From positions 3,534,001 through 3,598,000 of the forward strand of contig JADJRH010000001.1 in NCBI GenBank assembly GCA_016712345.1: DNA of 64,000 nucleotides, in the 5' to 3' direction. Made by a program: the position numbers and the translations under genes. Shown here piece after piece: positions 46,347-56,400 of the stretch. A model generated the notes under the pieces. It was not told the origin of the DNA and did no database searches. It saw only the letters and a list, made by a program, of their open reading frames with translations. Origin of the DNA: Polyangiaceae bacterium (GTDB lineage: Bacteria > Myxococcota_A > Polyangia > Polyangiales > Polyangiaceae). The first letter of the stretch is position 1; every line of letters starts with the position of its first letter.

Positions 46347-46628
46347 AGCACCGCTCGGTTTGATTCCGCAATCAATTGGATAGTTTATATGTGTACACAA
46401 ACAGGCAAAAGCAAGCCAAACACGTTAGGCCCGAAGCTCGCACCACGTGACAGACACCCAGTTCGGATCGCGTGGAGGGGGGCCCGCGGCCGACTTGCTC
46501 GGCGCGGGGGAGGAGGCGCGAGCCTCCTCCACTGGGAAAAGGCTAGAGCACCCAGCCGATAATTCTCGGCTTTCTCAAATCAGTAATCTTCGGATTTTAC
46601 TGACGATTCAAACCGATTGGTGCTCTAG
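46347..46628. repeat. Left inverted-repeat arm flanking the ABC-F gene
   Basis: About 282 bp that match, inverted, the segment 48244-48529. Shared blocks include TTGATTCCG/AATCAA, TGGATAGTTT, CAAACAGGCAAAAGCAAG, GTGACAGACACCCAGTTCGG and CGGCCGACTTGCTCGGCGCG. The inner end is itself palindromic (46543-46628, CTAGAGCACC...GGTGCTCTAG) and its last base is the first base of the ABC-F GTG start codon. Inside is a GGAGGAGGC-GCGA-GCCTCCTCC hairpin (46509-46530). Together with 46270-46346, where I saw nothing else, this fills the 358-bp gap before the ABC-F gene. Confidence 0.85.
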
Positions 46629-48247
46629 TGATTCGCCTAGATTCCATTTCCAAACAACACGGCAAACAGATCCTGTTTCTTGAAGCGTCAATGAGCGTTT
46701 TCAAGGGCGAAAAAGTGGGCTTGGTGGGTCCAAACGGTGCCGGCAAATCCACCATCTTTCGATTGATCGTTAAAGAAGAACAGCCCGACTCGGGTCAGGT
46801 CATGGTAGATCGGGGCGTCACCGTCGGCTATTTTAGTCAGGACGTGGGAGAAATGTCAGGCCGCTCTGTGGTTGAAGAAACCATGGCAGGTGCGGGGCCG
46901 GTTTCAGAAGTGGCGCATGAACTTCACGAGTTGGAACACGCCATGGCCGATCCTGAACGCGCCGATGAAATTGAAGCGCTGGTAGAACGGTTTGGCCATG
47001 TTCAGGCCCGGTTTGATGAACTCGGCGGCTACGCGCTTGAGGCGCGGGCAAGGGAGATTTTGGCAGGTCTCGGCTTTGCTGTCGATGTGATTGACCGCGA
47101 TGTGGGCAATCTGTCCGGTGGTTGGAAAATGCGGGTTGCCCTTGCGCGCATTCTCCTAATGCGGCCCGATGCGCTCCTTCTCGACGAACCTACCAACCAC
47201 TTGGACATTGAGTCGATCATCTGGTTAGAACGATTTTTGCGCGGTTTTGAAGGGGCGCTTGTGATCACATCCCACGATCGAGAATTTCTCAATCGCCTGG
47301 TCACAAAGATTGTGGAGATCGATGGGGGTGACTTGGTCACCTATACAGGAAACTACGACTTCTATGAGCAGCAGCGAGAGATCGCCGCCGCACAGCAGGA
47401 GGCTCAATATGCGCGTCAGCAGGCAATGCTCGCCAAAGAAATGGCTTTTATTGAGCGCTTCAAAGCCAGGGCAAGCCACGCCGCCCAAGTACAAAGTCGA
47501 GTAAAGAAGATCGAAAAAATTGAAAAGGTAGAGCCCCCCAAAAAGCGCCGGGTCATTGAGTTTGACTTTCGGTCGCCTCCCCGTTCAGGTGAAGATGTTG
47601 TCAAGTTGACGGGGGTAAAAAAGGCCTACCCAAACAAGGTGATCTACAACGGGTTTGACATGCTCATCCGCCGGCGCGAACGCTGGTGTGTCATGGGTGT
47701 CAACGGCGCGGGAAAATCTACCCTGCTCAAGTTGGTGGCCGGCGCAGCGCAACCCGACGCCGGAACAGTCACGCTCGGTGCCAGCGTGAAGCTCGGCTAT
47801 TTTGCCCAACATGCCATGGAGCTTCTCGACGCTCAAAAAACGGTGATTGAAACGCTTCAGGCCAACTTTCCACTCGCCACTATTGGAACACTGCGTACAC
47901 TTGGCGGTGCGTTTGGTTTTTCGGGCGACGATGTGGAAAAAAGCTGTCGCATTCTCTCAGGGGGTGAAAAAGCGCGCCTTGTGCTGGCGATCATGCTGTT
48001 TGACCCGCCCAACTTTCTTGTGCTCGACGAGCCTACAAACCATCTCGACATGGCCACCAAAGACATGTTGGTAAAGGCGCTTTCCAATTTTGAAGGCACC
48101 ATGTTGTTTGTTTCGCACGACAGGCGCTTTTTGAGCGCTCTTTCCAACCGAGTGCTTGAACTGTCAGACTCCGGCATTCACATGTACGGAGGCGGGTATA
48201 CAGAATACGTTTCTGAAAGCGGCCACGAAGCTCCCGGCGTCAGCTAG
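46628..48247 (+). CDS. ABC-F family ATPase (Uup/YdiF/Ettf-like)
   Basis: 539 residues from GTG 46628; the usual ABC-F opening MIRLDxISKxxGKQIL supports it. Two ABC domains: Walker A VGPNGAGKST and VNGAGKST, signatures NLSGGWKM and LSGGEKAR, and Walker B LLLDEPTNHLD and LVLDEPTNHLD. Between them is the helical linker with AAAQQEAQYARQQAMLAKEM and FKARASHAAQVQSRVKKIEK. ABC-F proteins bind the ribosomal E site and adjust translation; some give antibiotic resistance, but the linker is too ordinary to tell. The start and stop codons coincide with the inner edges of flanking inverted repeats. Confidence 0.92.
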   Translation: MIRLDSISKQHGKQILFLEASMSVFKGEKVGLVGPNGAGKSTIFRLIVKEEQPDSGQVMVDRGVTVGYFSQDVGEMSGRSVVEETMAGAGPVSEVAHELHELEHAMADPERADEIEALVERFGHVQARFDELGGYALEARAREILAGLGFAVDVIDRDVGNLSGGWKMRVALARILLMRPDALLLDEPTNHLDIESIIWLERFLRGFEGALVITSHDREFLNRLVTKIVEIDGGDLVTYTGNYDFYEQQREIAAAQQEAQYARQQAMLAKEMAFIERFKARASHAAQVQSRVKKIEKIEKVEPPKKRRVIEFDFRSPPRSGEDVVKLTGVKKAYPNKVIYNGFDMLIRRRERWCVMGVNGAGKSTLLKLVAGAAQPDAGTVTLGASVKLGYFAQHAMELLDAQKTVIETLQANFPLATIGTLRTLGGAFGFSGDDVEKSCRILSGGEKARLVLAIMLFDPPNFLVLDEPTNHLDMATKDMLVKALSNFEGTMLFVSHDRRFLSALSNRVLELSDSGIHMYGGGYTEYVSESGHEAPGVS

Positions 48248-48529
48248 AGCACCGAATACCTTGAATCGCGAATGAGTTCAGTAATTTGTGAATATCGGAA
48301 ATCTCCAACAATCGCGGGGTGCTCTAGCTTTCTTTACCCAGGGAGCGAGGGCTCGCGCCCTCGCTCCCCGCGCCGAGCAAGTCGGCCGCGGGGCCCCTCA
48401 CTCCGCGATCCGAACTGGGTGTCTGTCACGCGGTGGGAGCTTCGGGCCTAGGCTTTATGCCTTGCTTTTGCCTGTTTGAGTACACAAGCAAACTATCCAT
48501 TTGATTACGGAATCAACCTGATCGGTGCT
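48244..48529. repeat. Right inverted-repeat arm flanking the ABC-F gene
   Basis: About 286 bp, the reverse complement of 46347-46628 with scattered substitutions and small indels. It begins with CTAGAGCACC, whose TAG is the ABC-F stop codon, and its first 84 bp form a palindrome ending GGTGCTCTAG at 48327. Its hairpin GGGAGCGAGGGC-TCGC-GCCCTCGCTCCC (48341-48368) is a longer version of the left-arm hairpin, with both sides changed in step. It fills almost all of the gap to the GH31 stop codon at 48535. A 28-bp core (48369-48396) recurs exactly at 58357. Confidence 0.85.
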
Positions 48530-48534
48530 GTAGG

Positions 48535-51408
48535 CTAGGGGCACGCATCTGCCCACTGCCAAACAGTGTCGCGTTTGACGGGGTGAGCCGCCCCCATGGC
48601 GTATCGATTGTTCGCCTCCACGCAGCCCGGGTATTTTTCAACCGTTGACCAATCACCGCGCGTGAACTTATAAAAAAAGTATTTCCCCCGTGGAACGCTC
48701 ACAAGCCCGCCGGCTTTGGTGGACGACATCCAGGGCAATGGCTCATGCGTCCACCCATTGGCGGAACTCGCAAAATGGATAGCCGGCGTTGCAGGTGTTC
48801 CCGCCGGAACATCCACCTCCAATTGGATGAGCACGTCGGGGGATGGGGCGGAGAGCGCGGGATCGTAGCTGAATTCAAGGTTGAACGCGTTTTCGTTGCC
48901 CACGTGAACGAGGATTGAAAGATCGCGCTCGTCGTAGAAATAGCTCCCGGGATTACCGTTTAATCCTTCTACAGTTGAAACCGAGTTGAGCGACATTCCA
49001 CCCTGAAGAACCGCGGTAGGTACGTGATCCACGCGATGAACACGCACCCATACCTCCCGCGGTGGAACGACCCAGCTTCCTTCTGTTTCGGCCGTTAACG
49101 TGGCCCCGGTGGACGATCGCTGAAGGGTAAACGTTGTCTTTTTGTAAGGGCCATCCCCCATCGAATGTTCATCGTCCTCGTAAAGGACAAATGTGGACAG
49201 TGTTTCAGAAGGGTACACATCCACTGTCAGGTCGGTGATCGCCTGTTGACCTTGATATTGAACCAACTCACGACGAGGTAAGATCGCGCCCTCCCGCACA
49301 AATGTGGGCAGTCCTCCAAGCACCGTTTCGATGTTTACCTGGGTAGGCCCCTCGGTCACGGCGCCGGAATTCACCTCAAACCAGCGACCCGGTGGCAGGT
49401 AGAGCGATCGCGTTGTTGCGCCTTCTGTGAGCACGGGCGCAATGAGGAGAAACGAACCGAGCAAAGCCTGGTCGTCGAGCGCATACGTTTGCACATCTCC
49501 TTGAAATTCATACACTGTCGGGCGCAGCACCGGTTCACCCGTTTGGGAGGCCTGGTAGAACAAACTGTAGAGATACGGCATGAGGCGATACCGCTCTTCG
49601 ATGGCTGCACGGCTGACGTCTGTCACCTCAATACCAAATTGCCATGGCTCCTGGTCGTTCACGCCGCTTGTCACGTGTGACCTGAAAAATGGGGAGATTG
49701 ACCCGAGTTGAATCCACCGCGCATAGAGTTCAGGTGTTGCAAATCCCGAATAGCCACCCACGTCGCTGCCTGAAAAAGTCAGGCCGGAGAGGCCCATTCC
49801 AAGCAGCATGGGCAATGTTGTCTGTAATGTTTGCCATGAACTTGGAGCATCACCCGTCCACATGGCGGCATACCGTTGAACACCCGCGTAACCGGCGCGC
49901 GTGAGAACAAACGGCCGCTCCGACGGGTTATGTGCGATCATTCCTTCAAACGTGGCTTTTGCTTCATAAGCGGCGTACACATTGTGCATTTCCGCCATGG
50001 TTGTTGAAATCCCATCCCCGTGGCATGTCAAACTGTTGGGAACTGTACCGCCTTTTTCACCGGTAAAGTTGGAAGGTTCATTCATATCTATCCACAAACC
50101 GGAAACCCCTTCATCCAACGTGCGGGGCAACAGCTCTCCCCAATAGTCCCGAACGGCCGGATTGCTAAAGTCTGGAAAGACAGACGGGCCCGGCCATACC
50201 TCGCCCACGTAGGGCTCGCCCGATTCGTCTTTTAGAAAATACCCTTCCGCAACGCCTGTTGTGTACACATCCCAATTGGGGTCCACCTTGATGCCCGGGT
50301 CAACAATGGCCACTGTGTGAAACCCCTGCGCGGCGAGCGATGATGTCAGGGCTGAAGGATCCGGGAAGGTGAGCGGATCCCACGTGAATGAGCGAAACCC
50401 ATCCATGTGTTGGATGTCAAGCCACAATCCGTCGGCGGGGATGTTTCGTGAACGCAGTTCAGCGGCGATTTGCAGGACTTTTGTGTCTGGTGAATAGCCC
50501 CATCGCGATTGGTGAAACCCGAGACTCCACGACGGAGGCATGGGTATACGACCGGTAAGGCCGGTATAACGTTTTACAACTTCTGCAATTTGCGGCCCAA
50601 ACATCAGGTAGTGATCCGCGCCGCCTCCCTGCGCCCGCACCTGCCATTTGTCTGCCGCCGTTTTGGCCATGTCAAATGTCAGGTGGTGGGTATTATCAAT
50701 AAAAAGTCCGTGAGCCGAGCCATTTCGAAGAACCACAAAGAAAGGAATCGACGCATATAACGGGTCGGCTTCGGGGGGATACCCGCCAAATGCCGCGTCG
50801 TAGGCGTCGGTGTTGAACATGACAAGCTCGTTGCCCTTCTTGTCGAGTGAGCCTGTTTTTTCGCCGAAGCCGTAGTAATGTTCGTTAGGGTCGGCGGAGT
50901 AAGTGAGGACTACCTCGCTGCCCAATTGCTCAAACGAGCCGCTTTCCGGCGACTCCAAAACAGTTTGACCTTGCGCGTTTTGGGCGCGCAGATGGCAATT
51001 GGACTCAGCCACAAAAATGGCCCCCTCCGGTGTACACAATACGCGTTCGCCGTCCACCTTTCCAATGATGGGTAGCAGTGGGGTTTCTTTGCTCGGCAGA
51101 ACGGCGAACGAGGAACGTTCACTCCCTTGGGCATTCCACGTGAGCCGAACGATGCCGGTTTGTACAAGCTCCAGCGCCAGCGTATGTTCCCCACAGGCGA
51201 TCACTGTGCGAGCGGCGTTTTCAGGATCGGCATTTCCGATCTGCACGTCTTTTCCCAAGCAGGTGGGCACGGGCGTTGTGGACGTGCTTTGCAAACCGCC
51301 CGTTCCATCTCCCCCCATTCCACCGCCCCCCGTGCCCGTTTGACTGTCGCATCCCGCCCAGAGAAGCGCACCCGCGCCAAACAATGCCCATCGCCTGCCC
51401 GATCGCAT
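48535..51408 (-). CDS. Glycoside hydrolase family 31 lipoprotein (alpha-glucosidase type)
   Basis: About 957 residues from ATG 51408; the longer frame to 51561 overlaps the divergent gene. Lipobox LLWAGCDS followed by a Gly-rich linker. GH31 motifs: IPADGLWLDIQHMDGF, nucleophile Asp in SGLWIDMNEPSNF, acid/base Asp in WTGDAPSSW, and FSGSDVGGYSG. The last ~120 residues form a beta domain with IHFASSANGWTHEP and YFFYKFTRGDW, resembling starch-binding CBM20/48-type modules. It is probably surface-bound and acts on alpha-glucans. It precedes other alpha-glucan genes. Confidence 0.9.
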   Translation of the reverse strand: MRSGRRWALFGAGALLWAGCDSQTGTGGGGMGGDGTGGLQSTSTTPVPTCLGKDVQIGNADPENAARTVIACGEHTLALELVQTGIVRLTWNAQGSERSSFAVLPSKETPLLPIIGKVDGERVLCTPEGAIFVAESNCHLRAQNAQGQTVLESPESGSFEQLGSEVVLTYSADPNEHYYGFGEKTGSLDKKGNELVMFNTDAYDAAFGGYPPEADPLYASIPFFVVLRNGSAHGLFIDNTHHLTFDMAKTAADKWQVRAQGGGADHYLMFGPQIAEVVKRYTGLTGRIPMPPSWSLGFHQSRWGYSPDTKVLQIAAELRSRNIPADGLWLDIQHMDGFRSFTWDPLTFPDPSALTSSLAAQGFHTVAIVDPGIKVDPNWDVYTTGVAEGYFLKDESGEPYVGEVWPGPSVFPDFSNPAVRDYWGELLPRTLDEGVSGLWIDMNEPSNFTGEKGGTVPNSLTCHGDGISTTMAEMHNVYAAYEAKATFEGMIAHNPSERPFVLTRAGYAGVQRYAAMWTGDAPSSWQTLQTTLPMLLGMGLSGLTFSGSDVGGYSGFATPELYARWIQLGSISPFFRSHVTSGVNDQEPWQFGIEVTDVSRAAIEERYRLMPYLYSLFYQASQTGEPVLRPTVYEFQGDVQTYALDDQALLGSFLLIAPVLTEGATTRSLYLPPGRWFEVNSGAVTEGPTQVNIETVLGGLPTFVREGAILPRRELVQYQGQQAITDLTVDVYPSETLSTFVLYEDDEHSMGDGPYKKTTFTLQRSSTGATLTAETEGSWVVPPREVWVRVHRVDHVPTAVLQGGMSLNSVSTVEGLNGNPGSYFYDERDLSILVHVGNENAFNLEFSYDPALSAPSPDVLIQLEVDVPAGTPATPAIHFASSANGWTHEPLPWMSSTKAGGLVSVPRGKYFFYKFTRGDWSTVEKYPGCVEANNRYAMGAAHPVKRDTVWQWADACP

Positions 51409-51499
51409 GTGAGCAGTGTACATCAGCTCCGCCCGGGGCGGGGATAAACAATTTGCACTTCCAATTGACGCCGCTTCGCGAGTGGTGCGTGATGTAGCG

Positions 51500-53227
51500 G
51501 TGCAACGGGCGCAATACTTTGGTTGGTTGGCAAGTGCCGCTGCTTTTTTGGCGCTGTCCACTCCCGCATGTGATTGGTTTGGATCCGGTCAGAAACCGAC
51601 AAACGCGCTTCCGCCGGCCTTTGTGAATATCACCGTGATAGGTACATCGGACCTCCACGGTAGACTCGCAACGTTGCCCCTTCTAGGTGGGTATGTTGAC
51701 TCAATTCGAGTTAAAAATCCCGACGGCGTTGTTCTTGTGGACGCCGGGGACATGTTTCAAGGCACGTTGGAGTCAAACCTGAATGAAGGCGAGGCCGTTA
51801 TTGGAGCCTACAAAAAGCTCGGGTATGACGGCGTGGCAATTGGCAATCACGAGTTTGACTACGGGCCCGAGGGTGAAGCTTCGGTACCCCAAAAAGGCGC
51901 CCCGGCCGATTCTAAAAATGATCCGCGGGGTGCGCTCAAAGCTCGCGCTGCACAGGCAATGGGAGCATTTCCACTGCTTGCCGCGAACATTCTTGAAGAG
52001 GGTAAACCTCTACATTGGCCCAATGTGGCGCCGTCGGTCATTGTTGAAAAGCGTGGGGTGAAGGTAGGGATTATCGGGGTGTCTACCATGAGTACACCCA
52101 CCACAACCATTTCGGCAAATGTGGTGGGGATTACCATGAAGCCCATTGTGGCCGCCATTGTGGATGAAGCCAAAGCGCTGCGTGAACAGGGGGCAAACAC
52201 AGTTGTTGTGGCTGCTCACGCGGGCGGGGCCTGCAAAACGTTCAACCCGCCGACCGACCTGTCGTCTTGTGAAACCGACGCCGAGATTTTTGAGGTGGCG
52301 CGCAGTTTACCCAAAGGAACTGTTCAGGTGATTGTAGCGGGTCATACCCACAAATCGGTGGCACATGAAGTGGCGGGTATACCCGTGATTCAGTCCGACG
52401 CGTACGGCGCCGCCTTCGGGAGAGTTGACTTAACGGTGAACGCGGCCACCGGTGAGGTTACAAAAGCGGCCATTTTTCAGCCTGAGCCGGTAAAAAAAGG
52501 CGCCAAATACCAAGGGGTAGAATTGTGGCCCCCCGCTGTTGTGGAAGAGGTGGTGGCTCCCGCTATTGAACGCGCCGAGAGTAAACGAAACGAGCCGCTC
52601 CAGGTGAGTTTGACAGAACCGTTTCTGTCAAAGTATCGCGACGAGTGTTCGTTTGGAAACTGGGTTACAAGCCTCCTTTTGGAGGTGGAGCCAAAAGCCC
52701 ACATCGCCGTTGCAAACGGAGGTGGGCTCCGCGCCGATCTACCCGCGGGTGATCTCACCTACGGCGCATTGTACGATGCCCTTCCGTTTGATAATCGACT
52801 GGCGACAATGACCATGAAAGGTTCGGCGTTTAAGTCAACCGTTATCAAAAATCTAACCGGTAAAAGCGGCATCCTCAGCTTGGGGGGCGTGCGTGTTGTG
52901 GGGAAGTGTGAAAGCGGCGCTCTTCAGGTGGATGTGTACCTCACAGGGCACAAAAAGGCCGAACGAAAACTCAAAGACGATGAAGAAGTGACCCTTGTAA
53001 CAAACGAGTTTTTGGCAACTCAAGGCGACGGGTTTGGCCCGGGTGAACGGGTCACAATCAATGAGGAAGGTGCGCCGTTTCGCGACCTGATAGCCAATTT
53101 GCTCAAGAGCAAAAAGGGCACATACCGCCCAGACGATTGGTACTCAAAAGACAAACCGCGCATTGTTCTACCCGGGCCCATTGGTCGGGATATCTGCGGC
53201 CGTCGCGAGCCCGAAAAGAAGCCGTAA
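51500..53227 (+). CDS. 5'-nucleotidase/UshA-like metallophosphoesterase lipoprotein
   Basis: About 575 residues from GTG 51500; GTGs at 51482 and 51485 are alternatives, and the frame is open to 51416. The signal peptide ends in a probable lipobox (LSTPACDW). Two-metal calcineurin motifs: TSDLHGRL, VDAGDMFQG, IGNHEFDYG, VAAHAGG and IVAGHTHKS. The C-terminal 5'-nucleotidase domain has FGNWVTSLL, ANGGGLRADL and LPFDNRL. It should hydrolyse nucleotides or related phosphates outside the cytoplasm. It lies between two alpha-glucan genes with no obvious link to them. Confidence 0.88.
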   Translation: MQRAQYFGWLASAAAFLALSTPACDWFGSGQKPTNALPPAFVNITVIGTSDLHGRLATLPLLGGYVDSIRVKNPDGVVLVDAGDMFQGTLESNLNEGEAVIGAYKKLGYDGVAIGNHEFDYGPEGEASVPQKGAPADSKNDPRGALKARAAQAMGAFPLLAANILEEGKPLHWPNVAPSVIVEKRGVKVGIIGVSTMSTPTTTISANVVGITMKPIVAAIVDEAKALREQGANTVVVAAHAGGACKTFNPPTDLSSCETDAEIFEVARSLPKGTVQVIVAGHTHKSVAHEVAGIPVIQSDAYGAAFGRVDLTVNAATGEVTKAAIFQPEPVKKGAKYQGVELWPPAVVEEVVAPAIERAESKRNEPLQVSLTEPFLSKYRDECSFGNWVTSLLLEVEPKAHIAVANGGGLRADLPAGDLTYGALYDALPFDNRLATMTMKGSAFKSTVIKNLTGKSGILSLGGVRVVGKCESGALQVDVYLTGHKKAERKLKDDEEVTLVTNEFLATQGDGFGPGERVTINEEGAPFRDLIANLLKSKKGTYRPDDWYSKDKPRIVLPGPIGRDICGRREPEKKP

Positions 53228-53238
53228 CATTTGGAGGG

Positions 53239-56200
53239 TTAAAACGGGCATTGTCGGCGCAGCTGCTTGCTCGTTCGACGGAGAGCGGCCTTTCGAAGCT
53301 CGGCCACTTCCGGTCCGTTCCAGATTTCTGCCATGGTCGTGGTGAGGAGATTGCCAATCGCCGGTCTGCCATAGTCCACCGGGTGGACTGTGCCGTCGGG
53401 GTCAATCGCCGCCTGTTCCCATTCCATTCGGCAGGGTTTCAGGTTTGCCCGATTGGCGAAGTTGTCCGCTTTTCGAAACTCAGCCAAAAGGGCATTGGAA
53501 CGCCCTTCACATGCGCAGCCCGACGGGGGATCGCGATGATCGACCACCACAAGACCCGACTTGGATACCTCCCGACAAAGGGCGCCCATCATTTCTTCAA
53601 TGCGCGGATCTCGTCCCGGAATCATGAGCGACCGCGCCGTTTTTGTACAAGGGAAGATCTCTTCTACCTTGAGCCAGTCAAGCCCGAGGTCAACCACCAG
53701 ACGCCCGAGGGAGGGAAGCTCGGTATAGTTGCCGAGTGTGACAACGGTGGACACTCCCATTCGAAGGTCAACACCCATCTCACGCCGAATTTCTGCAGCG
53801 CGCTTTAGGTTGGAAAGGATAACTTCCAGTTTTCCACCTTTTCGGAGGGTATCATTTGTGGCTTGAGAGGCGCCGTCAATGGATACCGAAAGACTTGTCA
53901 AGCCGTGGTCGATCAACTTTCGAACGCGCGTTTCGTTGAGTAACATTCCATTTGAAAGAAGATGAATGTCCGCTCTCCCCGGGCGCCTACTTCGCGACGT
54001 GGTAACTGCCTTGAGAACATCCCAAAAAATGGGCGCCACAAGCGATTCACCCCCGTGCACGAATGCAATATACTCCAATGCAGAAAACGGCTCCCGAAGC
54101 GCGTCAAGCAGCCAGGGTTCAACGGTGCGGGCGCGCCCATCGGCCGTTTTTTCAGGTGCGAAGGTGATGCAGTGTTCACATTGGATATTGCACCGCTCGG
54201 TGACCGTCAGATAGAGATGGGTAGGGTAGGGCGCACTTTCGGTATAACCATTTCGAAACGCAGCGCCCACAATTGCCGGGCTGTTTGCGACAAGTGTACG
54301 CACCGTTTCAATGCTTGAAGACGTGGGCACCCTCTCCAACACCGCGGCTGAATACGGCGGCAGTCGCACGGTTTGCTCGGGTAGAATCACGTGTACGGCA
54401 CCGAGTTGAAAAAGGATGTTTGCTCCCGTTGGGCCCCCGGTTGGTAAGGTCACCTCGCGATCTTCACCGCTTCCATTCAGCAGTATGTCAACCATTTGAT
54501 CGCCGTGGGTGCGCCGCATGACCAACACGTCGTTCGAATTGGACCCGCCGCGCGTCTCAAGGCTGAAGTACACATCATCGCCGAAAGTGAGGGCGGGCGT
54601 ATTTCGGCGAAGATGGAGCGCTCTTTTGACCATTTCAAGAATATCAATATTCCACTCCGACGCCGTGGCTTGGCCCGCCGTTGGCCAAGACATGGGTAGT
54701 CGGTCGGACCACGCACCTTCCATTTCCGCAAAGGCAGGCCCACCTGTTAAGCCCACTTCATCCCCATAAAGCAACATGGGTACGGGGGCGGCGAGCAAGA
54801 CAAACAGTTGGGCCAGTTGAGCGGAGCGCATGTCGCCCGTGACTGACAGGAAACGATGATGGTCATGGGTGGTTGTAAACTGAATGGCGGACCAAGCGGG
54901 GCCGCCGCGGTCAAACCGGCGTTGAGACAACGTTTCGGCCACTTTTTGGGCGGAAATGGTCTTTTTGTGGAGCCACTCAAGCAGCGTTTCAAGCACAGTG
55001 AAGTCTGTTGCGGAGTCAAACGCGTCGGCGGTGTAGCGGTGGATGTTGGGAGGGACAACTTCACCGAATAACACCAGATCGGGCTGTGCCGCGCGTGCCG
55101 CGGAAGCGATCCGGCGAAGGGTGGAAATCGGAACATCGGCTGCGGCGTCCACTCGAAATCCGTCGATTCCGAGCCTCGCCCACCGAGCGAATGTCTCACC
55201 CAGATATTCAACAACTTCAGGATTGTCGGTGCGAAGCAAAGGCTCACGCCATTGGCCTTTTTGATAATGTTCATACCCCGGGTTGATACCGTCTCCAAAA
55301 GGGAAACGGTGCAGGGTGAACCAACCGGCGTATCGCGATGTGTACCCATGCCGTCTCACGTCGACGAACGGGGCAAAGTCGCGATCCGTGTGGGTGATTG
55401 CGACGTCGAGCAGAACACGAAGGTTGAGGGAATGGGCTTGTTCGATGAGCTTTTGCAAGCCCTCTTCACCTCCCAACTCGGGGTCGACAACTTGCGGGTC
55501 GACGGCGTCGTAGCGATGGGAAGATGACGAAGGGGAGAGCGCCACGGGCGACAAGTGCAGAACATTGACTCCGAGGTCACGTAGGTAGGGTAGGGCGGCG
55601 ATGACGCCCTTCAGGTGGCCTCCCCATCTACCCTGGGGATGATCAGGAGGTGAACCCCATGAGCCGCTTTCATTCCTGCGAAAACGGTCTAAAAGACAGT
55701 GTACACAACCGCCGTTCGCCACCAGTCGGGTGCGGCGGGTGTGATGTCTTTTCGTTCGACCGAAAACATTTGCCCGGCCCCTCCTTGTCGCCCAACAAGT
55801 TGGTCATTGGGTAGGACGAACGCATAGTGAAATCGTTGGGCGCTGGTGGGAAGGTATGCTTCGAGAAGAAGATGTTCGTCTTCCGACGCGACGATGTGGA
55901 GAGGCGTTTGACGATGACCTTCGCCCTCGTCCCAGAGAACGGACAGTGAGTGAAACGAGCCCTTGCGCAGCCCGGCGCGGACGCAGACGCTCCCGCTGTC
56001 TTGTACAAATAAGAACGGGCGTGCCGGGGCGTGCAAGACAGGTTCGTCGGTGCCGCCGATCACCAGTATGTTGTTTCGCGCTCCGTTGCGGGAGCGGGTT
56101 CGATGGTTGTGCGGGTCAAGCCACCAGTTTTGTCCACCGCCGTAAAACTTGTACGCGAAAACGCCTGTTTCTAGAAAAAGGGTTTGCTCCACTTCTCCCG

Positions 56201-56339
56201 AACCACGTTGGGTCATGGGATTTATTTGTTGAAAATGGCTCATTTCGCCGCGCAAATCGACGAAAGGACACGGTGACGGTGGTTGGAAACGGAAGACCAC
56301 GGGCACGTTGCCGGTGCCGGGTGGAGTGCGGCGAGCCAT
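53239..56339 (-). CDS. GH13 amylase-type enzyme fused to a radical SAM/SPASM-like domain; split by a -1 frameshift
   Basis: Two frames make one protein of about 1,030 residues. The first (56339 to 55689) has two beta-sandwich regions (VFRFQPPSPCPFVDLRG, VFAYKFYGGGQNWWLDP) and ends PDWWRTAVVYTVF followed by TAG. The other, one base back, continues at once with LDRFRRNESGSWG and the GH13 barrel: RVDAAADV (nucleophile Asp), LFGEVV (acid Glu), TTTHDHHRFLS. After the amylase C-domain (about residue 690) comes a radical SAM domain with TERCNIQCEHC (C-x3-C-x2-C), HGGESL and SIDGASQATND, then a Cys-poor SPASM-like end (CRMEWEQAAIDPDGTVHPVD). Confidence 0.75.
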
Positions 56340-56400
56340 GGTGGGAATGTATCAGCTTACCGTCGAAGACGAGTGTGAAAGCGGCGGCCGGCGCGGCGCA

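Noticed and set aside
46347..48529. Composite transposon carrying the ABC-F gene
   Set aside because: No transposase ORF lies in either arm and no target-site duplication was evident at the outer ends, so a classical transposon is not supported; only the repeat structure is claimed.
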